A stretch of DNA of 34,468 nt from Roseomonas sp. (GTDB taxonomy: Bacteria > Pseudomonadota > Alphaproteobacteria > Acetobacterales > Acetobacteraceae): contig JADCFQ010000024.1 in assembly GCA_020249435.1 (NCBI GenBank), forward strand, positions 1 through 34,468, given 5' to 3'. Positions 7,738 to 15,114 of the stretch are shown here, piece after piece; position 1 is the first letter of the stretch, and each line of letters begins with the position of its first letter. The notes under the pieces are model-generated. The model had not been told where the DNA came from and searched no databases. It saw only the letters and a list, made by a program, of their open reading frames with translations. A program made the translations under genes and the position numbers.

Positions 7738-8575
7738 GCCGAAGCCCATCTTCGCCATCGCCTACGACTTTGACGGCACGCTGGCGCCGGGGAACATGCA
7801 GGAACACTCCTTCATCCCCGCGCTTGGCCACAGAAAGGCGACCGATTTCTGGAACCGATCGAACGAGGAAGCGGTCAAGTCGCAGGGCGATCCTATCCTT
7901 CTCTATATGCGCCATATGCTGGAGGGCGCGCACCATGCTGGCGTCAAGGTGGACCGCACATCCTTCCGCGACCACGGCGCGACCATCCCGCTCTTCCCTG
8001 GCGTTGAGGACTGGTTCGCCCGCATCAATGCGGCCGGTAAGGAGCGCGGCATCGACGTGCAGCACTTCATCATCTCCTCCGGCCTGCGCGACATCATTGA
8101 GGGGACGCCCATCCGGAAGCACTTCAAGGCAGTCTTCGCCTCCGGATTCCTCTACGACCAGCACGACGTCGCAGTCGCTCCCGCGCTCGCCGTCAACTAC
8201 ACGAACAAGACGCAATACCTCTTCCGCATCAACAAGGGGGCGCTCGACCTCGGGGATCACAAGGCGATCAACGCCCGTTTGCCGTTAGAAGAACGACCGG
8301 TGCCTTTTTCACGAATGATCTTCATCGGTGACGGTGAAACAGACGTGCCTTGTCTTCGGCTGGTAAAAGATCAAGGGGGAGGATCCATAGCCGTTTATGC
8401 CAAGGGTAAATCGATGAATAGGACCAAGGCAAAAATTCTTTATGATGAAGGTCGAGTCCATTTTGCTGTTCCCGCAGATTATAGTGCGGGTAAAGCCCTA
8501 GAACAGCGGGTGATCGCCTTCATGGACCGAGCACGAGCTGAGGTGGCCCTTGCCGGATTGGACGCTGTAGTGTGA
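7730..8575 (+). CDS. HAD-superfamily phosphatase embedded in the RM operon
   Basis: A 281-residue haloacid dehalogenase-like hydrolase. Motif I is YDFDGTLAP, with nucleophile Asp13 and acid/base Asp15; motif II is FIISSGLRDII; motif III Lys is probably in the DHKAINARL region; motif IV is GDGETD (200-205). The catalytic set therefore looks complete, and a phosphoester substrate is expected, though which one is unknown. The ATG overlaps the end of hsdS by 8 bases, and the gene's TGA overlaps the GTG of hsdR, so expression is tied to the RM genes. The 3' third (from about 8280) is visibly less G+C-rich than the 5' part, hinting at a mosaic history. Confidence 0.85.
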   Translation: MRKPKPIFAIAYDFDGTLAPGNMQEHSFIPALGHRKATDFWNRSNEEAVKSQGDPILLYMRHMLEGAHHAGVKVDRTSFRDHGATIPLFPGVEDWFARINAAGKERGIDVQHFIISSGLRDIIEGTPIRKHFKAVFASGFLYDQHDVAVAPALAVNYTNKTQYLFRINKGALDLGDHKAINARLPLEERPVPFSRMIFIGDGETDVPCLRLVKDQGGGSIAVYAKGKSMNRTKAKILYDEGRVHFAVPADYSAGKALEQRVIAFMDRARAEVALAGLDAVV

Positions 8576-11500
8576 CTACGCCGGACGACACACCCGACGC
8601 AGAGTGCGAACCTCGCCTGGACCTCAACTTTGAGACCTCCGAACAGGCTACCGCGATAGCTGCCGCACTTCGATTGCTGGAGCGCATGGGTTGGCAAATT
8701 CTTTCACCCGAGGATGCGCTGCGTATGCGCCGCGGTAGGCTTGGTTCGGTACTGTTGGAGCCGGTACTGGCCGAATGCCTAGCAAAACTGAACCGCGTCC
8801 GCGCTCGGACGGAGGATGTGCCGTTCAGCGAGGCCAACATCGCCACCGCTATCGAGCGGCTGCGCGGAAGCGGCCCGCTTGGCCTGCTACGCGCCAACGA
8901 GGCAATGACAGACCTTCTACTGCTCGGCACCAGCCTACCGCAGATGATGGAAGGCGAAACGCGCAGTCACTCGCTGCGCTACATAGACTGGACAAACCCG
9001 AGTAATAACGTCTTCCATGTCGTGCCGGAATTTGAGGTCACGCGATCACGCCGAACAGACAGCTACATTCCGGACCTTGTTCTCTTCGTGAATGGCATCC
9101 CGTTGGGTGTCATCGAGGGAAAGGCGATGCATGTGGACGTGAAGCAGGGTATCAGTCAGCATCTTCGGAACCAGTCACCGGACGGCATTACAGCCCTCTT
9201 TTCGACCGTGCAGATCCTTGGCGCCATCAACATCCGCGACGCTCGCTATGCGACCGTGGGCACGCCGGCCAAGTTTTGGGCCATCTGGCGTGACGATCCA
9301 GACGAAGAGGCGGCGGTGCGTGCCGCTGTGGGATCGGAGCCATCCACGCAGGACCGGCTTCTGCATGCCCTGTTTCGTCCCGACCGCATCCTCGACATGG
9401 CGCGCCGCTTCACGTTGTTTGACGCTGGAGAAAAGAAGATCGCGCGTTACCAGCAAGTCCACGCCATTAAACGTATCCTGGCCAGGCTGAGCAGCGTCGG
9501 CCTGAACGGCGCGCGCCCTGGGGGCGTCCTTTGGCACACGCAGGGGTCCGGCAAGTCGCTGACCATGGTTATGCTCGCCCGTGCGCTGGCAATGGAGGAG
9601 GGCATCCCCGGCGCGCGCGTGGTGCTGGTGACGGACCGGACGGATCTGGACGACCAGTTGTCCGCGACCTTCCGCAACTCGGGGCTGGAGCCAGTGCAGG
9701 CCACAAGCGGACGGCACCTGCTGGAAAGCGTGCTGCGCGGTCGGGGGTTGGTCTCCTCGACGTTGCAGAAGTTCAATGCCGCTTTGAACGTCCGCGACCT
9801 TCGGGACGACAGTGCAGACGTGTTCCTATTGGTGGACGAGAGTCACCGCAGCCAGTCCGGTGCAATGCACACGCGGCTTCGCAAGGTGTTTCCCAACGCT
9901 TGCTACCTCGGCTTTACCGGAACGCCGCTGCTCAAGAAGGAGAAGTCAACCTTTGCCCGCTTCGGGGACCTGATCGACCGCTATGATATGCGGCAGGCCG
10001 TTGAAGATGGGCAGGTGGTGCCTCTGCTCTATGAAGGCCGCTTGGTCGAGCAGGAGGTGAACAAAGCGGGTCTCGACGTCTGGTTTGACCGCACTACCGC
10101 CTCGCTCTCGCCGGAGGCGCGGACTGATCTCAAGCGGCGCTTCGCGCGCATGGCCGAGGTTGGGCAGACCACTGGCACGCTCGCTGCCATCGCCTTCGAC
10201 ATCTCCCAGCACTTTGCTTCGACCTTCGGAGGTACGCCGTTCAAAGGGCAGATTGTGGCCTTCAACAAGCGGACTGCTGTTCGCCTTAAGAAGGCGCTGG
10301 ACGACATTGGTCTCGTGACAAGCGAGGTGGTCATCTCGCCCCCTGATGAGCGTGAGAACCACGAGGAGGTGGAGGAGGAGCCGTCCGATGAGGTGCAGGC
10401 TTTCTGGCGCCGCATGGTAGGGCCGACTGGGCGATACGGTGATGAACGCGCTTACGTGGAGGGAATCACCACCGCGTTCAAAAAATCGGAGACGCCGGAG
10501 CTACTCATCTGCGTTTCGAAGTTGCTCACTGGTTTCGATGCGCCGCGCAATGCGGTGCTCTATATCTGTAGAAAAATGGAGAACCACGAACTTCTTCAGG
10601 CCATTGCTCGGGTAAACCGCCTTTTCGAAGGGAAGGAACACGGGCTGATCGTGGATTATCAAGGGCTGCTTGGTTCACTCGATAAGGCCCTTGCAGCCTA
10701 CGACGCGCTTGCTGGCTATGACGAGCAGGACATTGCGGACATCGTTCACTCGGTAAAGGAGGAAGTGAATGCCCTGCCGCAACGCCATGCTGATTTGCTC
10801 GATGTCTTCCGGGGCGTACCACCGCCCGCCGACCTGGAGGCGTGCCGTCGACACTTGGCCGACGATGACCGGCGGCGGGATTTCTACGGCAAGCTAGCCG
10901 CTTTCGGTCGAATGCTGCACACTGCCCTCTCAGTCGCAGAGTTCGTAAATGATCCCGCGAATAGCGGTGCTATCGCGCGCTATAAGGCAGACCTCAAGCG
11001 GTTTCACGATCTGCGCGCTGCAGCTAAGGCAAGCTATGAACCTGGTGAGGATACGTCGGCCCTTGAGCCACGCATCCGGAAGCTGCTCGATCAGCACGTC
11101 ACGGCACATGAAGTGCGCGTGCTCACCCCAGCCGTAGATATCCTTGATAAGGCGGCGTTAGCCGCGTCGGTTGAGGCAGCGGGTGGCACCCCGGCGGCGA
11201 AGGCTGATGTCATCGCCTCCGCACTAAAGCGGACGCTTACCGAGAACATGGATGAAGACCCTGCGCTCTACCGGCGCTTCGCTGATATGATCGAGCAGGT
11301 GATCCTGGATTTCAGGCAGGGGCGCCTTGACCAGTTGGACTACCTGCAGAAAGTCGAGGGTATCCAGCGCGACTTCACTGGGAAGCGTGATGACGCTTTG
11401 CCAGAGGGCTTGCGCAGCGCGCCTGACGCAGCCGCATTTTTTCGTGAGGCTGTGGCCGTGCTGGCCGAAGCAGGCGTGCCAGAGGTACAGGCGCGCGACG

Positions 11501-11730
11501 TTGCTGCCAATTTCGCGGTGGCTGCGGAGCAGGTGGTCGCGCGGCACCGCAAGGTGGATTGGACCGAGGACGCCGACGCCCAGCGGGCTATGCAGAATGA
11601 CCTAGACGACTACCTTTTCGATCACGTGCGGGGCGAGCTTGAACTCAGTCTGCCTACCGCTGTCATGGATGATCTTATCGTCCGTGTTCTGAGAGTGGCG
11701 CGGGCGCGGATGGCAGGGTCGGGAACGTGA
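8572..11730 (+). CDS. hsdR: Type I restriction endonuclease subunit HsdR
   Basis: A 1052-residue motor and nuclease subunit, starting at GTG within GTGA overlapping the HAD stop. The N-terminal HSDR_N nuclease domain carries a PD-(D/E)xK site: Asp168 in PDLVLFVNGIP, then Glu182 and Lys184 in VIEGKA. The SF2 translocase follows: Walker A QGSGKS (324-329), DESH (from about 422), FTGTP, and the late motif ARVNRLFEGKEHGLIVDY. A long helical C-terminal region (ENMDEDPALYRRFADMIEQ) contacts HsdM in this family. All key residues are present, so it should be an active restriction subunit. The stop overlaps the protease gene start. Confidence 0.95.
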   Translation: MTTPDDTPDAECEPRLDLNFETSEQATAIAAALRLLERMGWQILSPEDALRMRRGRLGSVLLEPVLAECLAKLNRVRARTEDVPFSEANIATAIERLRGSGPLGLLRANEAMTDLLLLGTSLPQMMEGETRSHSLRYIDWTNPSNNVFHVVPEFEVTRSRRTDSYIPDLVLFVNGIPLGVIEGKAMHVDVKQGISQHLRNQSPDGITALFSTVQILGAINIRDARYATVGTPAKFWAIWRDDPDEEAAVRAAVGSEPSTQDRLLHALFRPDRILDMARRFTLFDAGEKKIARYQQVHAIKRILARLSSVGLNGARPGGVLWHTQGSGKSLTMVMLARALAMEEGIPGARVVLVTDRTDLDDQLSATFRNSGLEPVQATSGRHLLESVLRGRGLVSSTLQKFNAALNVRDLRDDSADVFLLVDESHRSQSGAMHTRLRKVFPNACYLGFTGTPLLKKEKSTFARFGDLIDRYDMRQAVEDGQVVPLLYEGRLVEQEVNKAGLDVWFDRTTASLSPEARTDLKRRFARMAEVGQTTGTLAAIAFDISQHFASTFGGTPFKGQIVAFNKRTAVRLKKALDDIGLVTSEVVISPPDERENHEEVEEEPSDEVQAFWRRMVGPTGRYGDERAYVEGITTAFKKSETPELLICVSKLLTGFDAPRNAVLYICRKMENHELLQAIARVNRLFEGKEHGLIVDYQGLLGSLDKALAAYDALAGYDEQDIADIVHSVKEEVNALPQRHADLLDVFRGVPPPADLEACRRHLADDDRRRDFYGKLAAFGRMLHTALSVAEFVNDPANSGAIARYKADLKRFHDLRAAAKASYEPGEDTSALEPRIRKLLDQHVTAHEVRVLTPAVDILDKAALAASVEAAGGTPAAKADVIASALKRTLTENMDEDPALYRRFADMIEQVILDFRQGRLDQLDYLQKVEGIQRDFTGKRDDALPEGLRSAPDAAAFFREAVAVLAEAGVPEVQARDVAANFAVAAEQVVARHRKVDWTEDADAQRAMQNDLDDYLFDHVRGELELSLPTAVMDDLIVRVLRVARARMAGSGT

Positions 11731-12431
11731 CGGTGGACCGGTCCGTCAACACTTCAGCAGGCCTAATGGCATTTACGCTGCGGCGTTCGCAGCGCAGCAC
11801 TCTAGCTATTCATGTTCACCCTGATGGCTCAGTCGAAGCCGTTGCTCCGGAAGGGATCGCCGAGGACTTCGTGGCCGCACGCGTAGCAGCACGCGCGGGA
11901 TGGATAAGGCGGCAACAGGCATTTTTTGAGGATCTGCGACCACGAACCCCGCCCCGCCGACATGTCGCGGGTGAGACGCATCTTCACCTCGGACGGCGCT
12001 ACAGGCTCAAGGTGAATGACGGTCCGGAGTCTGTGCGACTTTCAGGCGGTTGGATCCACGTCTCTGTACCCGGAGGGGCACCGGCACTTGTTGCGACTGC
12101 CCTGGGCCGCTGGCGGCGCGCACGGGCGGGCGAACGAATCGCTGCGAGACTTTCCGAGATTGCGGAAAGTCTGCGAATTCCAGTTGATCGCCGCCCCAGG
12201 CTAGTTATGCGGGCTATGGTCACGCGTTGGGCGAGCCTATCCCCAACCGGCCTGCTGAGCGTCAACCCAGACCTCATCCGCGCGCCATTGATTTGCATTG
12301 AGTATGTGCTCGTCCATGAACTGTGCCACCTGGAGCATCCTCACCACGGTCCAGCATTCTGGCGTTTACTCACGCGCAGAATGCCGGATTGGCAAGAGCG
12401 CAAGGTTCGGCTGGAACGCACGATGGTTTAG
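11727..12431 (+). CDS. YgjP-type zinc metallopeptidase coupled to hsdR
   Basis: A 234-residue protein of the YgjP/DUF45 (SprT-like) family. The zinc site is VHELCHLEHPHHGPAFW: His197, Glu198 and His201 form HExxH, with a further His in the following HHGPAFW. The N-terminal part (LRRSQRSTLAIHVHPDGSVEAVAPEG) and the RAGWIRRQQAFF region are typical of the family. It starts with GTG overlapping the hsdR TGA (11727-11730), making it the last gene of the RM operon. Genes of this family commonly follow hsdR; a role in turnover of the restriction complex is a plausible inference but unproven. Confidence 0.88.
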   Translation: MTVDRSVNTSAGLMAFTLRRSQRSTLAIHVHPDGSVEAVAPEGIAEDFVAARVAARAGWIRRQQAFFEDLRPRTPPRRHVAGETHLHLGRRYRLKVNDGPESVRLSGGWIHVSVPGGAPALVATALGRWRRARAGERIAARLSEIAESLRIPVDRRPRLVMRAMVTRWASLSPTGLLSVNPDLIRAPLICIEYVLVHELCHLEHPHHGPAFWRLLTRRMPDWQERKVRLERTMV

Positions 12432-12816
12432 GGCGGTCGCGTAGGGGCTTCTGCCTGGTGGTGCCTGCGTCTGGGGAACGCCGGGAAGCTTGGAAACAAA
12501 CGGGAAAGCCGCTCCGAGCCCCCCCCCCGAAACCTCGGGGTTCAGCCCTTTTTTCAGTTTCCAGCCCCCCCCGCCCCACCAGTCCATTTCCCAACCATGC
12601 CGCACCGCAGCATAGCCAAAACTATTTCAGATCAATGTTTTAAACCTTGTTGGAAAAATCGGCCTACCCTCAAGCTTTGGAGAGAATTCGCCGGTTCGGA
12701 GAAAAAACGCCGAAACATTCCACTTGAGCACCCTCAAGGTCGCCAGAAAAAGCTTTGTTTTCAGGGGAGTTTAGGGGCTGGTCGGAGGAGGGGAGCCAGT
12801 TCGGCCAGATGGCGAC
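12432..12816. other. Gene-free gap between the RM operon and tRNA-Gly
   Basis: I see no convincing gene in these 385 bases. The gap holds two runs of C (12519-12528 and 12565-12572). Between them a short hairpin, CCCCGA-AACC-TCGGGG at 12525-12540, is followed by a run of T at 12549-12554 and could end the RM operon weakly. A perfect hairpin, CTTGAG-CACC-CTCAAG, lies at 12723-12738. The middle part (12600-12760) is A+T-richer than its surroundings. This is the probable right margin of the island. Confidence 0.5.
12525..12554 (+). terminator. Weak candidate terminator of the RM operon
   Basis: A 6-bp stem (CCCCGA / TCGGGG, loop AACC) is followed, after 8 bases, by TTTTTT. The distance from stem to T-run is longer than in a canonical intrinsic terminator, so confidence is low. 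Confidence 0.3.
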
Positions 12817-12891
12817 TGGAGCGGGCGAAGGGATTCGAACCCTCGACCCCAACCTTGGCAAGGTTGTGCTCTACCCCTGAGCTACGCCCGC
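12817..12891 (-). tRNA. tRNA-Gly (anticodon GCC)
   Basis: Read on the minus strand, this is a complete 75-base cloverleaf: acceptor GCGGGCG paired with CGCCCGC, D-arm TAGCTCAGGGGTAGAGC, anticodon stem-loop ACCTTGCCAAGGT with GCC as anticodon, T-arm GAGGGTTCGAATCCCTT, discriminator T and an encoded CCA (12817-12819). The 3' end points toward the RM island, as expected for a tRNA used as an integration boundary. I found no second copy of the 3' end within the window to serve as an att repeat. Confidence 0.96.
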
Positions 12892-12985
12892 GATAGACGG
12901 CAAATGCCACGAATCCTGGGGGAAGGCAAGTCAACCGGCCCGGGGTCACTCATCCGCTACAGTTTCCAAATGGAATGGAGAACTG

Positions 12986-13117
12986 TTGAGCACGACGACG
13001 AACAAATTCTCCCCGGCGACCAGTGCCCAGGCAGCGCGGATGGTGTTGGGTCGCCAGGGGGAGCATCCCTGCCGCTGGGCTGGACCGTTATCCATTCCCG
13101 CCATTATGGGCTGCTGA
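12986..13117 (+). pseudogene. Fragment of IS3-family transposase OrfA
   Basis: Forty-three codons from a TTG (with GGAG 5 bases upstream) to a TGA encode KFSPATSAQAARMVLGRQGE followed by HPCRWAGPLSIPAIMGC. This matches the start of IS3-type OrfA proteins as I recall them (KFSPEVRERAVRMV..HQGEHPS.W..I.SIA.KIGC), up to the point where the HTH should continue. After the stop I cannot see the rest of OrfA or any OrfB, so this is a remnant. It lies about 95 bases outside the tRNA-Gly. Confidence 0.6.
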
Positions 13118-13218
13118 ACGGTTCAAGCGAACAGAGGCAGCTCTTCCGGAACCGGCTGATCGGCCAGCCATGGCGCCTCCGGGATGGTGGCGTGCGCCAA
13201 TCGGCGCTTGGGCCAGGA

Positions 13219-13401
13219 TCAATGGGCATTGGTCTTATCAGGCAAAGGCCGCATGGCGCGAAGCTGCGCGGCCAAGGCCCCCTGCCCCGCCAATTCCGCC
13301 AGCAAGGCCGCTTCTTCCCGCGCCGCTTCAAAGCCCAGCCGGTAGCCCGCATAGGTCGCCTGATCGAGGCTTTGGCCGAGCGCCTTGCCGATGCCCTGCA
13401 T
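13219..13401 (-). CDS. Small hypothetical protein (60 aa)
   Basis: I do not recognise this gene. It encodes 60 residues beginning MQGIGKALGQSLDQATYAGY. It is predicted mostly helical, with an Ala/Leu/Glu-rich middle (FEAAREEAALLAELAGQGAL) and no signal peptide or membrane segment. A strong ribosome-binding site (AAGGGAG about 7 bases before the ATG) supports it as real. It follows the repeat-protein gene by 29 bases on the same strand, so the two are probably co-transcribed. Confidence 0.6.
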   Translation of the reverse strand: MQGIGKALGQSLDQATYAGYRLGFEAAREEAALLAELAGQGALAAQLRAMRPLPDKTNAH

Positions 13402-13430
13402 GAATGGCTCCCTTCTTGATCGAGGCGCGT

Positions 13431-13736
13431 TTACCGCACCTTGCAATACCCCGCCCCGGCATGGCTGGTGCCCGACGGGCAGGAACCATTCCGGCTTGGC
13501 ACATATTCGGTGCGCCCATCCGTCCGGCAATAGCCCGCCCCCGCATGGCTGGTGCCGGATGGGCAGGACCCGTTCTGCGCCGCGACAAACCCCGCGCCTG
13601 AGGACGACCGGCAATAGCCAGACCCCGCATGGCTGGAACCCGATGGGCAGGACCCGTTCTGTGCGGGGACCATTTGCTGCGCGAAAGCCGCGCTGGTTGG
13701 GAGCCATAACGCAATTAAGGCAGTGCGGAACAACAT
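13431..13736 (-). CDS. Small secreted protein with three Cys-containing repeats
   Basis: A 101-residue protein with a signal peptide ([19 protein letters not shown], cleavage near 19). The mature part is three tandem units of about 27 residues, each carrying NGSCPSG(S/T)SHAG(S/A)GYC separated by short spacers. Each unit has two cysteines 12 residues apart, suggesting a disulfide in the periplasm or outside the cell. The units are nearly identical in protein and strongly so in DNA, so expansion was recent. AAGGA lies 8 bases before the ATG. The function is unknown; binding or envelope roles are only guesses. It lies downstream of the thiolase gene on the same strand. Confidence 0.75.
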   Translation of the reverse strand: MLFRTALIALWLPTSAAFAQQMVPAQNGSCPSGSSHAGSGYCRSSSGAGFVAAQNGSCPSGTSHAGAGYCRTDGRTEYVPSRNGSCPSGTSHAGAGYCKVR

Positions 13737-13820
13737 CGGGGCGATCCTTCATTTGCCTGGGATCAGACAAGCCGCAAAACGCGGCTTCTCCATGGCCCCC
13801 TTATGGCGCGGAAGGGTAAA

Positions 13821-15023
13821 TCAAACCCTCTCCAACACCGTCGCGATCCCCTGCCCGACGCCGATGCACATGGTGGCCAAGGCGCGCTGCAGCTTGCGTT
13901 CCTGCATTTCATGCGTTGCGGTCGCGATCAGCCGCGCACCACTCATGCCAAGCGGATGGCCAAGCGCAATCGCACCGCCATTCGGATTTACCCGCGCATC
14001 ATCATCGGCAATGCCAAGCCCGCGCAGCACCGCCAGGCCCTGTGCGGCGAAGGCTTCATTCAATTCAATAACATCCATCTGGTCTTGCGTCATGCCAAGC
14101 CGCGCCAGCAGTTTTTGCGTGGCCGGCACCGGCCCAATGCCCATCACACGCGGCGCACAACCCGCGGTCGCGACACCGACAAACCGCGCGAGTGGCGTCA
14201 GCCCATGGCGCTTTGCCGCCGCCTCACTCGCAATAATCAGCGCACAGGCGCCATCATTCACACCTGAGGCATTGCCCGCCGTCACAGTGCCATCCGCCTT
14301 CACCACTGGCTTCAATTTACCGAGTGCTTCCATGGAGGTTTCGCGCGGATGTTCATCAGCGCTCACCACAACTGGGTCCCCCTTGCGAGACGGGATGGTG
14401 ACCGGCACGATTTCCTTGGCCAGCCGGCCATTTTTCTGCGCCGCCGCCGCGCGCGCCTGGGAACGGAGCGCCATGGCATCCTGATCTTCCCGCGCGATAT
14501 TGTAGTCAGTGGCGACGTTCTCCGCAGTCTCAGGCATGGAATCAGTGCCGTAGCGCTTTTGCATGGCCGGGTTCACGAAGCGCCAGCCAATAGTGGTGTC
14601 GTAAACGGCATTGCTGCGCGAAAAGGCGCTTTCGGCCTTGGGCATGACGAAAGGCGCGCGAGACATGCTCTCAACGCCGCCCGCGATCATCAATTCCGCT
14701 TCGCCGGCGCGAATGGCGCGTGCGGCAATGCCCACCGCATCCATGCCGGAACCACAAAGCCGGTTCACCGTGCTGCCTGGAATGGCTTGCGGCAGGCCGG
14801 CCAACAGCAGCGCCATGCGCGCGACATTGCGGTTATCCTCTCCGGCCTGGTTGGCGCAGCCGAAGATCACATCATCCACTGCTGCCCAATCGACGGATGT
14901 ATGCCGCTCCATCAGCGCCTTCAGCGGCACCGCGCCAAGATCATCCGTGCGCACCGATGAAAGGCTGCCGCCGTAACGGCCAATTGGGGTGCGTAGGGCA
15001 GCACAGATGAAAGCTTCGGGCAT
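13821..15023 (-). CDS. pcaF: 3-oxoadipyl-CoA thiolase / acetyl-CoA acyltransferase
   Basis: A 400-residue thiolase. It closely follows the PcaF pattern known from aromatic degradation: [20 protein letters not shown] near 55-75, nucleophile Cys90 in [35 protein letters not shown], His in [19 protein letters not shown], and the second Cys in CIGVGQG. The expected reaction is 3-oxoadipyl-CoA + CoA to succinyl-CoA + acetyl-CoA, the last step of the beta-ketoadipate pathway; a general beta-oxidation thiolase is the alternative. AGGA lies 8 bases before the ATG at 15023; an upstream in-frame start lacks this. Other pca genes are absent here. It lies 91 bases downstream of a Bug/TctC binding-protein gene. 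Confidence 0.85.
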   Translation of the reverse strand: MPEAFICAALRTPIGRYGGSLSSVRTDDLGAVPLKALMERHTSVDWAAVDDVIFGCANQAGEDNRNVARMALLLAGLPQAIPGSTVNRLCGSGMDAVGIAARAIRAGEAELMIAGGVESMSRAPFVMPKAESAFSRSNAVYDTTIGWRFVNPAMQKRYGTDSMPETAENVATDYNIAREDQDAMALRSQARAAAAQKNGRLAKEIVPVTIPSRKGDPVVVSADEHPRETSMEALGKLKPVVKADGTVTAGNASGVNDGACALIIASEAAAKRHGLTPLARFVGVATAGCAPRVMGIGPVPATQKLLARLGMTQDQMDVIELNEAFAAQGLAVLRGLGIADDDARVNPNGGAIALGHPLGMSGARLIATATHEMQERKLQRALATMCIGVGQGIATVLERV

Positions 15024-15114
15024 GGTTTCGTTTCCTCGATCCTGATGGCGCGGCCACGCGTGATTGGCCGCGCCGTGCACGCGGCATCATCCCGCAGAAC
15101 GACTTGCTTGCCAA

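Noticed and set aside
12519-12572. Runs of C as a G-quadruplex element on the minus strand
   Set aside because: Two long runs alone do not give the four regularly spaced tracts expected, and no gene is suitably placed for control.
12817-12840. tRNA-Gly 3' end as one half of an att repeat pair
   Set aside because: I looked for a second copy of the 3' end to the left within the window and found none; the other end may lie outside, so only the boundary role is suggested.
12904-13419. Plus-strand 171-codon frame after tRNA-Gly
   Set aside because: No family resemblance, and it runs through the IS3 fragment in another frame and antisense to the 60-residue gene, which has a strong ribosome-binding site.
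13431-13690. Three regularly spaced direct repeats resembling a short CRISPR array
   Set aside because: The repeats are in frame inside a gene with a signal peptide and good ribosome-binding site, and the spacing equals 27-28 codons. No cas genes are present.
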